Assembly: GCA_047635955.1 (NCBI GenBank)
Contig: JBLIGW010000016.1
Coordinates: 1 to 14,720 of the forward strand
DNA length: 14,720 bases
Source of the DNA: WFTC01 sp047635955
GTDB taxonomy: Bacteria > Patescibacteriota > Gracilibacteria > UBA1369 > 2-02-FULL-48-14
Reading direction: 5' to 3'
Part shown: positions 1 through 7,000 of the stretch, piece by piece
Layout: the number at the start of each line of letters is the position of its first letter
How positions within the stretch are numbered: position 1 is the first letter of the stretch
Position numbers and translations under genes: made by a program
Notes under the pieces: generated by a model
What the model saw: the letters and a program-made list of their open reading frames with translations, nothing else
What the model was told of the DNA's origin: nothing
The model's database searches: none

Positions 1-375
1 AAGGACCCAATGAATTTAAAGATCACCCTTGTTAGAGTGGAGGAAGGAATCATGCTTTCTTTTGATGAAATTGCGGCATCAATCAAAACTAAATGTGTGC
101 GTTGTGGAACAGACTTAGTGCTTAACGTGAAACTTTCTGGCTCAGAATGGCTTTATTTTGACAAGCGTCCAAAGGATTATGACGACATGAATGAGTTCCT
201 GACTTTAGATATGAATAAGATGACTTTGAATCCTGTAAGTTCAGTTCGTCAGGAGTTGATGCTGAATATGAAAGAATCACCTCGCTGTAAAGAGGATTGT
301 GCTCAGTTTAGTGAGGCGATCGAAGGGAGGAAGTCGTTGGCAGGCTTGAAGGATTTGTGGGAGGAGGGCGCTTAA
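1..375 (+). CDS. yceD: YceD/DUF177 family protein, 5' end cut by the window edge
   Basis: This is probably the DUF177 (YceD) protein that almost always precedes rpmF and is linked to 23S rRNA accumulation in bacteria and plastids; its exact activity is unknown. The frame is open to base 1, and the first in-frame ATG at 10 would give 121 residues, against roughly 170 for the family. The CxxC near residue 29 (CVRC) normally lies further in, so the true start is likely to the left. Counting from the ATG, visible features are C29-x2-C32, an acidic middle, an ELMLNM stretch, a second pair C93/C97 and a final SLAGLKDL resembling the family's end. The cysteine pairs suggest a metal-binding fold (inference). 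The rpmF neighbour is the strongest support. Confidence 0.8.
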   Translation, partial: KDPMNLKITLVRVEEGIMLSFDEIAASIKTKCVRCGTDLVLNVKLSGSEWLYFDKRPKDYDDMNEFLTLDMNKMTLNPVSSVRQELMLNMKESPRCKEDCAQFSEAIEGRKSLAGLKDLWEEGA

Positions 376-409
376 GGGGAAACTCCTTTGAGTGAACCGT
401 GCTTTTCTC

Positions 410-437
410 TTGCATTCCTACTGAAATTCATTAGAAT
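410..437 (+). promoter_or_regulatory. Predicted sigma70-type promoter for rpmF-nusB-rnc
   Basis: TTGCAT (410-415), a 16-base spacer and TAGAAT (432-437) lie in the 89-base gap before rpmF. Transcription would start near 444, giving a leader of about 20 bases. The same two hexamers occur before folD with a 17-base spacer. A small stem (374-379 with 383-388) sits at the yceD stop without a T-run. Confidence 0.5.
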
Positions 438-464
438 GCTCAGGCAATTAATCCGTTTTAAGAG

Positions 465-719
465 ATGGCCAAACATCCAGTACCAAAAAAGAAGACATCG
501 AGAGCTAGAACTAGCCGACGATACAAGAACTTTCAAAACCGAGCTCGTATTCGTCTTACGAATAGTGCTCAATTAACTAAGTGTCCAAGCTGCGCGGCTG
601 TTGTTCTTCAACACCGAGCTTGTACTGAATGTGGAAACTACAGAGGTAGAGATGTAAATCAAAGTGCGGTACCAAAAGCAGTAGAGGCTGCTAAGGTGAC
701 TACAATCAAGGCAGATTAA
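465..719 (+). CDS. rpmF: 50S ribosomal protein L32
   Basis: Structural protein of the large ribosomal subunit. The 84 residues begin with the typical basic MAKHPVPKKKTSRAR block, followed by a zinc ribbon formed by C40-x2-C43 and C53-x2-C56. It is therefore the zinc-binding (C+) form. The usual L32 is 55-65 residues; here about 20 extra residues (alanine, valine and lysine rich) follow the ribbon. The ATG at 465 fits the family start exactly. There is no clear Shine-Dalgarno sequence. The yceD neighbour is the classic arrangement, and nusB follows after 22 bases, so the three downstream genes probably share a transcript. Confidence 0.95.
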   Translation: MAKHPVPKKKTSRARTSRRYKNFQNRARIRLTNSAQLTKCPSCAAVVLQHRACTECGNYRGRDVNQSAVPKAVEAAKVTTIKAD

Positions 720-741
720 TCAGTTCTTTTAAATTTTCGAC

Positions 742-1161
742 ATGGCTTCTGACCGTCACTCACTTAGGTGTATCGTATTGCAAACAATGTTTGCTTGGGA
801 ATTCCGAGGAGGGGATGCAGAGGCCACTTTGTCATATAATTTAGTGAATGGGGCGCGGCACATTGTATCGAATCAATTTGCTTATGATCTTTTAAGAAAA
901 GTTTTACTTCACAGGAACGATATTAAGAAAACTATTGAACAGTACGCTCCTGAGTGGCCTTTTGATAAGATTGCACCTGTGGACCGTGTAATTCTTCAGA
1001 TTGGTATTGCTGAACTACTTTATGACTCAAAGGTGCCAGATTTAGTGGCTATCAACGAATCTATCGAGCTTGCAAAGTCATTTGGGGTGCAAAGCTCTTC
1101 CAAATTTATTAATGGTGTACTAAGCTCAATATACGATGACAAAAATAAAAACAAATCTTAG
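742..1161 (+). CDS. nusB: Transcription antitermination factor NusB
   Basis: NusB binds boxA RNA together with NusE (S10) and allows RNA polymerase to read through rRNA operons. The 139 residues match the family in length. The C-terminal half holds the recognisable blocks APEWPFDKIAPVDRVIL (residues about 69-85), VAINESIELAKSFG and SSKFINGVL. The N-terminus starts with the usual R-x5-L-Q segment of an all-helical RNA-binding fold. The last 26 bases overlap the start of rnc in another frame, so translation of the two is probably coupled. The grouping of rpmF, nusB and rnc is a sensible ribosome-synthesis unit. Confidence 0.93.
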   Translation: MASDRHSLRCIVLQTMFAWEFRGGDAEATLSYNLVNGARHIVSNQFAYDLLRKVLLHRNDIKKTIEQYAPEWPFDKIAPVDRVILQIGIAELLYDSKVPDLVAINESIELAKSFGVQSSSKFINGVLSSIYDDKNKNKS

Positions 1162-1837
1162 TGAGCTCCAAGCTCAGATAGGTCTAGACTTCGAAAAAGT
1201 TGAGCTTTTAGAGTTGGCTTTTGTTCACAAGTCTTTCATTAATGAAAATACAGCTTCAAGTGCATGTAATGAACGATTGGAGTTTCTTGGTGACGCCGTT
1301 CTTGAACTGGTCGTTACTGAATTTCTTTACTTAACTTATCCTGAAACGGACGAAGGAGAGCTTACCAATTGGCGTAGCGCCTTGGTGAAAGGGAAGAATC
1401 TTGCTCAAGTAGCAAGAAAACTAGGGTTAGGAACTTACTTAGAGCTCAGTCGTGGAGAAGATATGTCTGGAGGACGAGATAAAGATTATATTTTGGCAAA
1501 TACGATGGAGGCTCTGCTTGGAGCACTTTATCTAGATAAAGGTTATGAAGTAGCTAAAGTATTCATTCATAAGAATATTATTGAATTCCTTGATGAGATC
1601 CTTTCTCAGGGGCTACACATTGATGCTAAATCACACGTTCAAGAGCTTACACAGGAAAAGCTTGGTGTGACTCCACATTATGAACTAATCGATGAGTCAG
1701 GGCCAGATCACGCAAAAACTTTCCTTATGGGAGTTTACTTTGGTGAAGATCTTGTGGGACAAGGAAAAGGAGCTTCTAAGCAAATTGCTGAACAAGAAGC
1801 GGCTCGTGATGCCCTTAAAAAGAAAGGTTGGGTTTAA
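1136..1837 (+). CDS. rnc: Ribonuclease III
   Basis: Endonuclease that cuts double-stranded RNA and releases 16S and 23S rRNA precursors. The 233 residues have the normal two-domain plan: a nuclease domain (about 8-160) with the signature NERLEFLGDAVL at 45-56, and a double-stranded-RNA-binding domain (about 164-231) ending in GASKQIAEQEAARDALKKK. Likely metal ligands are E46, E49, D53 and E125. The position equivalent to E. coli D114 is N122 (LANTMEAL); asparagine is also known here in some other bacteria, so loss of activity should not be assumed. The ATG at 1136 lies inside the end of nusB and leaves the family N-terminus intact. The gene ends 14 bases before the convergent methyltransferase. 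Confidence 0.95.
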   Translation: MTKIKTNLSELQAQIGLDFEKVELLELAFVHKSFINENTASSACNERLEFLGDAVLELVVTEFLYLTYPETDEGELTNWRSALVKGKNLAQVARKLGLGTYLELSRGEDMSGGRDKDYILANTMEALLGALYLDKGYEVAKVFIHKNIIEFLDEILSQGLHIDAKSHVQELTQEKLGVTPHYELIDESGPDHAKTFLMGVYFGEDLVGQGKGASKQIAEQEAARDALKKKGWV

Positions 1838-1851
1838 ATCTTACGTAGTTC

Positions 1852-3180
1852 TTAGTATGCCCGGGGGATGAGTGGTTGAACCCATGGTCCTTCTTTTCGT
1901 GCTATTCCTAGTGGAAAGTCTTTATATCGAAGGAGTGGGAAAGGCGTTTCAGCTTCTATCTTTAATGAAGCTTGAAGGAAAAATCGTTCTAAATTCTCAG
2001 TTTCTAGCTCAAGACCACTTTTGTCATTCAGTCCTATCCACAAGGCAGCGGTATGTGTGAATCGATTGTCTTTGAAGACTGGAAAGCTCAATGAGTGAGT
2101 GTAGGGCAGGTATAAATCCATTAACTCCTTGCTCACACCAAATAGGAAATCATCACGTTGAACCCATTCCCAAGGCACTTCAGTGATTCCATGGTCTTTT
2201 TCAAGTTTTTTCTTGATAGCCAGTAGGGCTTTTTTAGGCGGTGATTTGAGTCGTCGTGGTGTCTCTTCTTCAGGATCTATTCCAATTAATTCCGTTTTTG
2301 TAATTGCAATACAGAAGAAACCTTTAGTGTTGGTTTTTTGGGGCCAGAATCGAACTCCTTTTAAGTCTCCAATTTGTTCAGGGGCGTGGTCTGGGTATTC
2401 TTCCACAAGCTTGGCTTGAGGAAATTTCTTTAATAATTTAAGCGCCACTTTGTCGTCCTCTATGCCGTTTAAGGTGCAAGTGGAGTAAACAAGTCTTCCA
2501 CCAGGTTTGAGCAGTCTAAAGGCACTACAGAGTAGGCTGAACTGGTCCTGGCTGTATCGCTTCATGGACTTAGGGCTCCAAAACCCTGGTTTCCCATCAT
2601 AAGTGTTGAGTAAACCTTCTCCACTACATGAAGGGTCCAAAAGCACACGGTCAAACTTTTCAGGATACATTAGCGTGAGTTTGTGGGCATTCATTCTAAG
2701 CACCACCGCGTTCCAAACTCCCAATCGTTCTAGATTTGAATGAAGTGATTTGAGTCGTCGAGTGTCCATGTCATTCGCAAAGAGCACTCCAGTATTTTTC
2801 ATTCGTTGGGCGATGTGTGTGGTCTTCCCACCTGGTGCAGCCGTCATATCGATCACCATCTCGTGAGGCTGTGGGTCCAAGACGTCCACAACAAAACTAG
2901 AAGAGGGGTCTTGAGGGTAAGTGAAGCCGGCATGGTAAGGAAGTTTCAAACTCCATAGAGCTCCTCGTCCAGTGATCTCTAGTGATTCTTTTGAGAAAGG
3001 ACTTTCTGTCACTTCATAACCACTTTTTTCTAGCCATTCCTTCATAAAAGCACGAGTGGTCTTCAGTGTGTTTACACGAATTCCACGTCGAGTTTTCTTT
3101 TCTTTGATGGCGTCAAAGAATGCCTCAGCATCAGCTTCGCCAATCAATTCCTGGAAGTATTTTTTAAAAGAGTCTTTCAT
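1852..3180 (-). CDS. NOL1/NOP2/Sun-family RNA cytosine-C5 methyltransferase (RsmB/RsmF-like)
   Basis: S-adenosylmethionine-dependent enzyme that makes 5-methylcytosine in RNA, most likely rRNA. The 442 residues contain SAM motif I (DMTAAPGGKT, 111-120), motif IV (LDPSCSGEG, 181-189, with C185) and motif VI (STCTL, 233-237, with C235, the expected nucleophile). The bacterial motif IV is usually APCSG; the DPSCSG form resembles some eukaryotic NSUN proteins. An N-terminal RNA-binding part precedes the catalytic core. After residue 300 there is a C-terminal region ending in FPLGIARKEG, like the PUA-type tail of RsmF. Its ATG directly follows the stop of the Fe-S scaffold gene with no base between, so it belongs to that operon. 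Target base not determinable from sequence. Confidence 0.88.
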   Translation of the reverse strand: MKDSFKKYFQELIGEADAEAFFDAIKEKKTRRGIRVNTLKTTRAFMKEWLEKSGYEVTESPFSKESLEITGRGALWSLKLPYHAGFTYPQDPSSSFVVDVLDPQPHEMVIDMTAAPGGKTTHIAQRMKNTGVLFANDMDTRRLKSLHSNLERLGVWNAVVLRMNAHKLTLMYPEKFDRVLLDPSCSGEGLLNTYDGKPGFWSPKSMKRYSQDQFSLLCSAFRLLKPGGRLVYSTCTLNGIEDDKVALKLLKKFPQAKLVEEYPDHAPEQIGDLKGVRFWPQKTNTKGFFCIAITKTELIGIDPEEETPRRLKSPPKKALLAIKKKLEKDHGITEVPWEWVQRDDFLFGVSKELMDLYLPYTHSLSFPVFKDNRFTHTAALWIGLNDKSGLELETENLERFFLQASLKIEAETPFPLLRYKDFPLGIARKEGPWVQPLIPRAY

Positions 3181-3849
3181 CTACTCGTCACCATAGTACT
3201 TTGAGACGTAAAAGTGGAGGCGTTTTTCAACTTCTGGAATAATATCTGGATTTCCAATGGCCACTTTTAACCGGTCCTGGAGCATTTCCATATTGGTAGC
3301 TCCCTCTAAAACCGCTTCCTGAATGTCCATATCAGTCACGTTTGTTTCGGGGTCAATCACTTTAGAAGTTTCAACTTTCATCCTATCAAACTGTTTGGTC
3401 CGACGGTAATGATCGTTGATCGCCTTCATCAGAGCTTTATCACCAAGTACGCTGCAGTGGATCTTCCGATTGGGAAGGCCACCGAGCCTATCCATAATGT
3501 CATTCGGGCTTAGTTTCATTGCGGCCTCGGTCATCATTCCTTCTTTTTCGGAAACCATCACACTCATCATTGAGGTGGAAGCAATCGCTGAAGCGCAACC
3601 AAAGGTTTGCCACTTACAATCCACAATCTTATCTTCATTTATTTTGATCCATAGTTTCATCATGTCTCCACAAGCGGGGCTACCCACTTGTCCATAACCA
3701 TCCCAGTCAGATTCATTAACATCCCCAATGTTTTCCAAAAGGTTTCTAGGGTTGAAAAAGTGCTCTTTCACTTGATCCGTGTACATCCAGTTTTTTTTCC
3801 TTGGTCCGGCTACGTCACTTTGACTATTGCCCATAACAGGTAATGACAT
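3181..3849 (-). CDS. iscU: IscU/NifU-type Fe-S cluster scaffold with a cysteine-free C-terminal BFD-like remnant
   Basis: Scaffold on which IscS assembles Fe-S clusters. Residues 22-150 are an IscU domain (MYTDQVKEHFFNPRN) with the three ligand cysteines C60 (GSPACGD), C85 (FGCASA) and C132 (HCSVLGDKA) and the conserved D62. Residues 164-211 align with the BFD-like [2Fe-2S] domain of NifU (NVTDMDIQEAV, EGAT, IPEVEKRL). The four cysteine positions of that domain appear as D166, E168, N200 and I203. The NifU C-terminal Nfu domain is absent. The start at 3849 adds 21 residues before the usual IscU start at Met22 (3786), which has a possible AAGGA upstream, so the true start is uncertain. It lies 10 bases after iscS. 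Confidence 0.9.
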   Translation of the reverse strand: MSLPVMGNSQSDVAGPRKKNWMYTDQVKEHFFNPRNLLENIGDVNESDWDGYGQVGSPACGDMMKLWIKINEDKIVDCKWQTFGCASAIASTSMMSVMVSEKEGMMTEAAMKLSPNDIMDRLGGLPNRKIHCSVLGDKALMKAINDHYRRTKQFDRMKVETSKVIDPETNVTDMDIQEAVLEGATNMEMLQDRLKVAIGNPDIIPEVEKRLHFYVSKYYGDE

Positions 3850-3859
3850 CTTATTTGGG

Positions 3860-5110
3860 TTAAATATAATGGAGTTCCCCTTTTCCTTTTTCTTTCACAA
3901 TCGATTCATCCAAATTGAGAGGAGAAATCCGTCTAAGAATTCGTACAATTTCTGGTACGACATCCAAGATGTAATCCACATCTTTCTTTGTCGTATGGCG
4001 ACCAAGAGTGAATCGCATGGATCCATGAGCACATTCATAAGGAAGGCCCGTGGCCAAAATTACATGAGAAGGGTCCAAGCTAAGGGAGGTACAAGCTGAT
4101 CCTGTTGAAGCATAAATGCCCAGTTCATTGAGAAAGAGTGTGAAGGCTTCACCTTCAATATCTAGCACAGTCACGTTCACCGAATTTGACAGTCGCTCAG
4201 TGGGGTGTCCATTCAACATTGATTTCGGTATTTTCGTGAGCAATCCCTCCGTCATATAGTCTCGTAATTCAGTCAGTCGAGGGACTTCCTTTTCCAAGTT
4301 TTCAAAAGCAAGATCCAGCGCTTTTGCAAAACCAACAATGTAGGCAACGTTCTCAGTTCCACCTCGTAGCCCACGTTCTTGTCCACCTCCATAAATGAGA
4401 GGCTTGATGCGTGTGCCTTTTTTTAGGTACAAAAGACCAATACCTTTGGGCCCATAAACTTTTGAGCCATTCAGTGTGAGTAGATCCACGCCCAGTTTGT
4501 CCACTTTAATGTCTAGTGCGCCAGCGGCTTGGCAGGCATCAGTATGTAATAGAGCTTGATGATCTTTCAAAACTTCTCCGATTTCAGCAATGGGCTGAAT
4601 CGTACCGATTTCATTGTTTGCGATCATAATGGAAACTAAAATGGTGTCATCACGTAAGGCATTCTTTAAATCATCTACGGAAACTTTTCCATTTTTATCA
4701 ACAGGGAGTCGAGTGATCTCAAATCCATCTCTTTCTAATTGTCGGCACGGGTATTCAACGGCATGATGCTCAATTGAAGATATAATAATATGTTTTCCGT
4801 TCTTTGAATGTCGCTTTGCGACTCCAAAAATCGCCATATTGTCTGATTCAGTTCCACTTCCAGTAAATAGGATTTCATTAGGAGTGCAGCCTAGGTGCGA
4901 TGCAATAGAAGCGCGTGATTCATCCACAGCTTGTTTGGCAACTCGTCCAAGTTCATAAAACCCTCCTGGATTTCCAAATACTTCAGTAAAGTAGGGCATC
5001 ATGGATTCTTTCACTTCAGGTGCCATGGGCGTTGTCGCGGCATGGTCCATGTAGATGAAAGTTTTCACTTTGCTCTTAAGCAGAGTCTGAATGTCATTAT
5101 TTACCGTCAT
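3860..5110 (-). CDS. iscS: Cysteine desulfurase, IscS/NifS family
   Basis: Pyridoxal-phosphate enzyme that takes sulfur from cysteine and passes it as persulfide to the scaffold. Numbering from the ATG at 5110 (416 residues), it has YMDHAATTP near the start, H115/H116 (SIEHHAV), D191 and Q194 (HTDACQ), the PLP lysine K217 in NGSKVYGPKG and the persulfide cysteine C340 in STGSACTS. Most family members have His-Lys at the PLP site; here it is Ser-Lys. The short C-terminal tail after residue 393 is charged. A TTG six bases upstream could also start the frame, but the ATG is preferred. It is first in an iscS-iscU-methyltransferase operon, divergent from a Fur-family gene. Confidence 0.95.
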   Translation of the reverse strand: MTVNNDIQTLLKSKVKTFIYMDHAATTPMAPEVKESMMPYFTEVFGNPGGFYELGRVAKQAVDESRASIASHLGCTPNEILFTGSGTESDNMAIFGVAKRHSKNGKHIIISSIEHHAVEYPCRQLERDGFEITRLPVDKNGKVSVDDLKNALRDDTILVSIMIANNEIGTIQPIAEIGEVLKDHQALLHTDACQAAGALDIKVDKLGVDLLTLNGSKVYGPKGIGLLYLKKGTRIKPLIYGGGQERGLRGGTENVAYIVGFAKALDLAFENLEKEVPRLTELRDYMTEGLLTKIPKSMLNGHPTERLSNSVNVTVLDIEGEAFTLFLNELGIYASTGSACTSLSLDPSHVILATGLPYECAHGSMRFTLGRHTTKKDVDYILDVVPEIVRILRRISPLNLDESIVKEKGKGELHYI

Positions 5111-5134
5111 AGTCAAGGGGAGTCAATTGTCGCC

Positions 5135-5163
5135 AGTCTACCTGAGGCTTAACTAGGAATCAA
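5135..5163 (-). promoter_or_regulatory. Predicted promoter of the iscS operon
   Basis: On the minus strand TTGATT (5163-5158), a 17-base spacer and TAGACT (5140-5135) precede iscS. Transcription would start near 5128, leaving a leader of about 17 bases without a Shine-Dalgarno match. The -35 box overlaps the inverted repeat at 5161-5175. Confidence 0.5.
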
Positions 5164-5175
5164 TACTATTTATTG
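5161..5175. promoter_or_regulatory. Candidate operator between iscS and the fur-like gene
   Basis: CAATA-N5-TATTG is a perfect 15-base inverted repeat. It touches the -35 box of the iscS promoter on one side and that of the fur-like promoter on the other. A third matching half site, TATTG, lies at 5191-5195. It does not match the E. coli Fur box, so binding by the neighbouring regulator is only inferred from position. Confidence 0.35.
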
Positions 5176-5201
5176 TCATTTAACAGATTGTATTGTAGGC
5201 T
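5173..5201 (+). promoter_or_regulatory. Possible promoter of the fur-like gene
   Basis: TTGTCA (5173-5178), 17 bases and TAGGCT (5196-5201; only three of six match TATAAT). If correct, transcription would begin at or next to the ATG at 5208, giving a leaderless mRNA. Weak -10 box, so low confidence. Confidence 0.3.
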
Positions 5202-5207
5202 CTATTC

Positions 5208-5591
5208 ATGAGTAAACGAGCAAGAAAAAGCCCACAACGTGATTTGATTCTTGACATCCTTAAAAAGGATGCCGGTCACCTGAGAGCAGATGAAATTTAT
5301 AAGCGTGCCAGGAAGTCTATGAGTAAGATTAGTTTAGCTACGGTTTATAGGAATCTTGGAGCTTTGGAGGAGGCGAAAGCTGTGACTCAGGTGCTAGGAC
5401 CTAATAATCTTAGCCTCTTTGAAGTTTACGCTGAACCTCACCATCACTTTGTATGTGAGAGCTGTGACTCTATTAAGAATTTAGAGACACCCGGTGTTCA
5501 TATGTGCGTTAAATGTATTGAAGACAAGGGTGGTGCAAAGGTAAATGCTGTTTATACAACGATTTACGGGGTGTGTAAGACTTGCCGCTGA
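5208..5591 (+). CDS. Fur-family metal-responsive transcription regulator
   Basis: Metal-sensing repressor of the Fur/PerR/Zur superfamily. Of its 127 residues, about 1-60 form the winged helix (SPQRDLILDIL, AGHLRADEIYKRAR, ISLATVYRNLGALEE). The dimerisation half has PHHHFVCESC (H78-H80, C83, C86) and ends in IYGVCKTCR (C123, C126), the two CxxC pairs that hold structural zinc in the family. A third pair, C100-x2-C103, is unusual. The metal sensed cannot be told from sequence, so no Fur, PerR or Zur name is given. It is divergent from iscS with 97 bases between, sharing a candidate operator, which suggests control of Fe-S assembly and of itself (inference). Confidence 0.88.
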   Translation: MSKRARKSPQRDLILDILKKDAGHLRADEIYKRARKSMSKISLATVYRNLGALEEAKAVTQVLGPNNLSLFEVYAEPHHHFVCESCDSIKNLETPGVHMCVKCIEDKGGAKVNAVYTTIYGVCKTCR

Positions 5592-5609
5592 GCACTAATA
5601 TGCTAAGAT
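5582..5609 (+). promoter_or_regulatory. Possible promoter of the CAU-anticodon tRNA
   Basis: TTGCCG (5582-5587), 16 bases and TAAGAT (5604-5609) at the end of the fur-like gene. Transcription would start about 11 bases before the mature tRNA. Confidence 0.4.
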
Positions 5610-5626
5610 CCTTCTCGTAGTGTTTA

Positions 5627-5703
5627 GGGCCCGTAGCTCAGTTGGTTAGAGCAGAAGACTCATAATCTTTTTGTCACTGGTTCAAGTCCAGTCGGGCCCA
5701 CCA
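5627..5703 (+). tRNA. tRNA with CAU anticodon (elongator Met, or Ile2 if lysidine-modified)
   Basis: A full cloverleaf can be drawn. The acceptor GGGCCCG pairs with CGGGCCC (5693-5699). The D stem is GCTC/GAGC, the anticodon stem GAAGA/TCTTT with loop CTCATAA and anticodon CAT at 5661-5663, and the T stem ACTGG/CCAGT with loop TTCAAGT. Discriminator A5700 and an encoded CCA follow. The G1-C72 pair and the lack of three G-C pairs in the anticodon stem exclude an initiator tRNA. The C4-G69 and C5-G68 pairs and the T arm resemble E. coli tRNA-Ile2, a TilS substrate, so the amino acid is open. Confidence 0.93.
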
Positions 5704-5803
5704 TTACAATTACAAAGCCCTAATAAGGTTCGTAGTGCTTATGAGCTTTTACGCACCAGTGAGATTTCCAGAATGAATGGATATTTAAATCTTCTAGTTG
5801 ACC

Positions 5804-6997
5804 TTAAGCATGGGTACTAACTCGTGCTAATCGTTTTCTTGCTTCTTTTGTGTTTCCTAGATTTAAGGCTGCTTGATACCCATTCTGATGCAGCTTTGCC
5901 TCTTTATAGGTAATCAGTCCTCCATCTTGAACTAAATCAATCAGTTGATTGTAGCTATTGTTTACTGCCTCCCATAGGCCACGATCAACTTGTCTCAATA
6001 GGTCTTCACCAATTCGTATGACTTCCGCATCAAGCGTGGCTACTTCCTTGGGCTTGAGTCGAGCACGTGAACGAGCAGATTTATCTGCAAGTCTGTCACG
6101 AGGCGCTTCATCAACTTCTGCAAGTACAGGTGCTGATTCTGAGACACCAACGTGAAGCGGCTCACCATTAAATAGATATTCACCTTTGGGTAAAAGTCCA
6201 TCAAATTGACCTGTCTCAACTAATGTATTCTGTGCAAATTGGATGGCTACTCTCTGGTCAGGTGCGAATGGCATTTGTTTTGGAGTGAGAACGTCTGTGG
6301 TGGCATTTCTAGGTGCATTTAGTTTTGCCCCCGAGAAGTTTGTTTCAACGCTGCTCAGCCATTGCGCTGCCTGAACATCTTCTGGTGCGACTTGTAGTGT
6401 CATTAATATGGCTTTTTGTACGCCCAAAGTGTCACCAAGCCCTCTATATCCATGAGCGGCTAAGAGATGATCTTCGGAAGTAAGTGCGACCTTTAAAGTA
6501 AGTTGTTTTTCATAATTTCTAATCACTCCCTTGTGCTGATTACGTGAGGCAAGACGCCCCATTTCTTCATGGATTCGTGTAGATTCAGCTTCATTACTAG
6601 AATTTGCTCGTACTTTTGTGGGTTCATCAATTAAACCAGCATCCTCTAATGCCGAAGTTAGATCGTTTCGAATGGCCTCAAGGTCTTGAGTGAATTCCTC
6701 TAGTGCGGCATTGGCATTGTTTTCAAAATCACTTTCGAGCTCTACGCGAGCGGCGTCAAGCATTATAGTGAACTCACCTGCAAGGGCAGGGTCTAAAACA
6801 CTAAATTGGGTTTCTAAATTACTAGCGACATTGTTGAGTTCATTTTGTCTTAGTTTGACTTGTTCATCCAATTCTACTGCTTCAGGCGCTTCACTTGCAG
6901 ACTGAACAACTTCATTCGACTCATGAGTTTCCTTCATAAAAATTACTTGGTGATTCCAGGGTTCAGTGTTTGATTGAAATTTGTAAAAATGAATCAT
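5804..6997 (-). CDS. Unrecognised 397-residue helical protein with TPR-like segments
   Basis: I do not recognise a family. There is no signal peptide or membrane helix, so it is probably cytoplasmic. Residues 22-125 are acidic and predicted helical, possibly coiled coil. Residues about 176-210 fit one tetratricopeptide repeat (HGYRGLG..., AI, APED...A). A GLLPKGEY motif at 267-274 sits in a short beta-like stretch. Residues 300-320 are basic and arginine-rich, and 340-393 form another TPR-like helical pair (ALNLGNTKEARKRL). This points to a protein-binding role, not catalysis. The start at 6997 is chosen because it lies 3 bases after the stop of the upstream gene, implying coupling; Met21 (6937) is an alternative. 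Function unknown. Confidence 0.75.
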   Translation of the reverse strand: MIHFYKFQSNTEPWNHQVIFMKETHESNEVVQSASEAPEAVELDEQVKLRQNELNNVASNLETQFSVLDPALAGEFTIMLDAARVELESDFENNANAALEEFTQDLEAIRNDLTSALEDAGLIDEPTKVRANSSNEAESTRIHEEMGRLASRNQHKGVIRNYEKQLTLKVALTSEDHLLAAHGYRGLGDTLGVQKAILMTLQVAPEDVQAAQWLSSVETNFSGAKLNAPRNATTDVLTPKQMPFAPDQRVAIQFAQNTLVETGQFDGLLPKGEYLFNGEPLHVGVSESAPVLAEVDEAPRDRLADKSARSRARLKPKEVATLDAEVIRIGEDLLRQVDRGLWEAVNNSYNQLIDLVQDGGLITYKEAKLHQNGYQAALNLGNTKEARKRLARVSTHA

Positions 6998-7000
6998 GAA

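Noticed and set aside
388..576. Open frame of 62 codons overlapping the start of rpmF
   Set aside because: It starts with TTG, overlaps a certain ribosomal protein gene in another frame, and shows no family pattern.
3827..5152. Open frames on + opposite iscS and iscU (3827-4099 and 4931-5152)
   Set aside because: They mirror well-conserved coding sequence on the other strand and have no promoter, family match or neighbour support.
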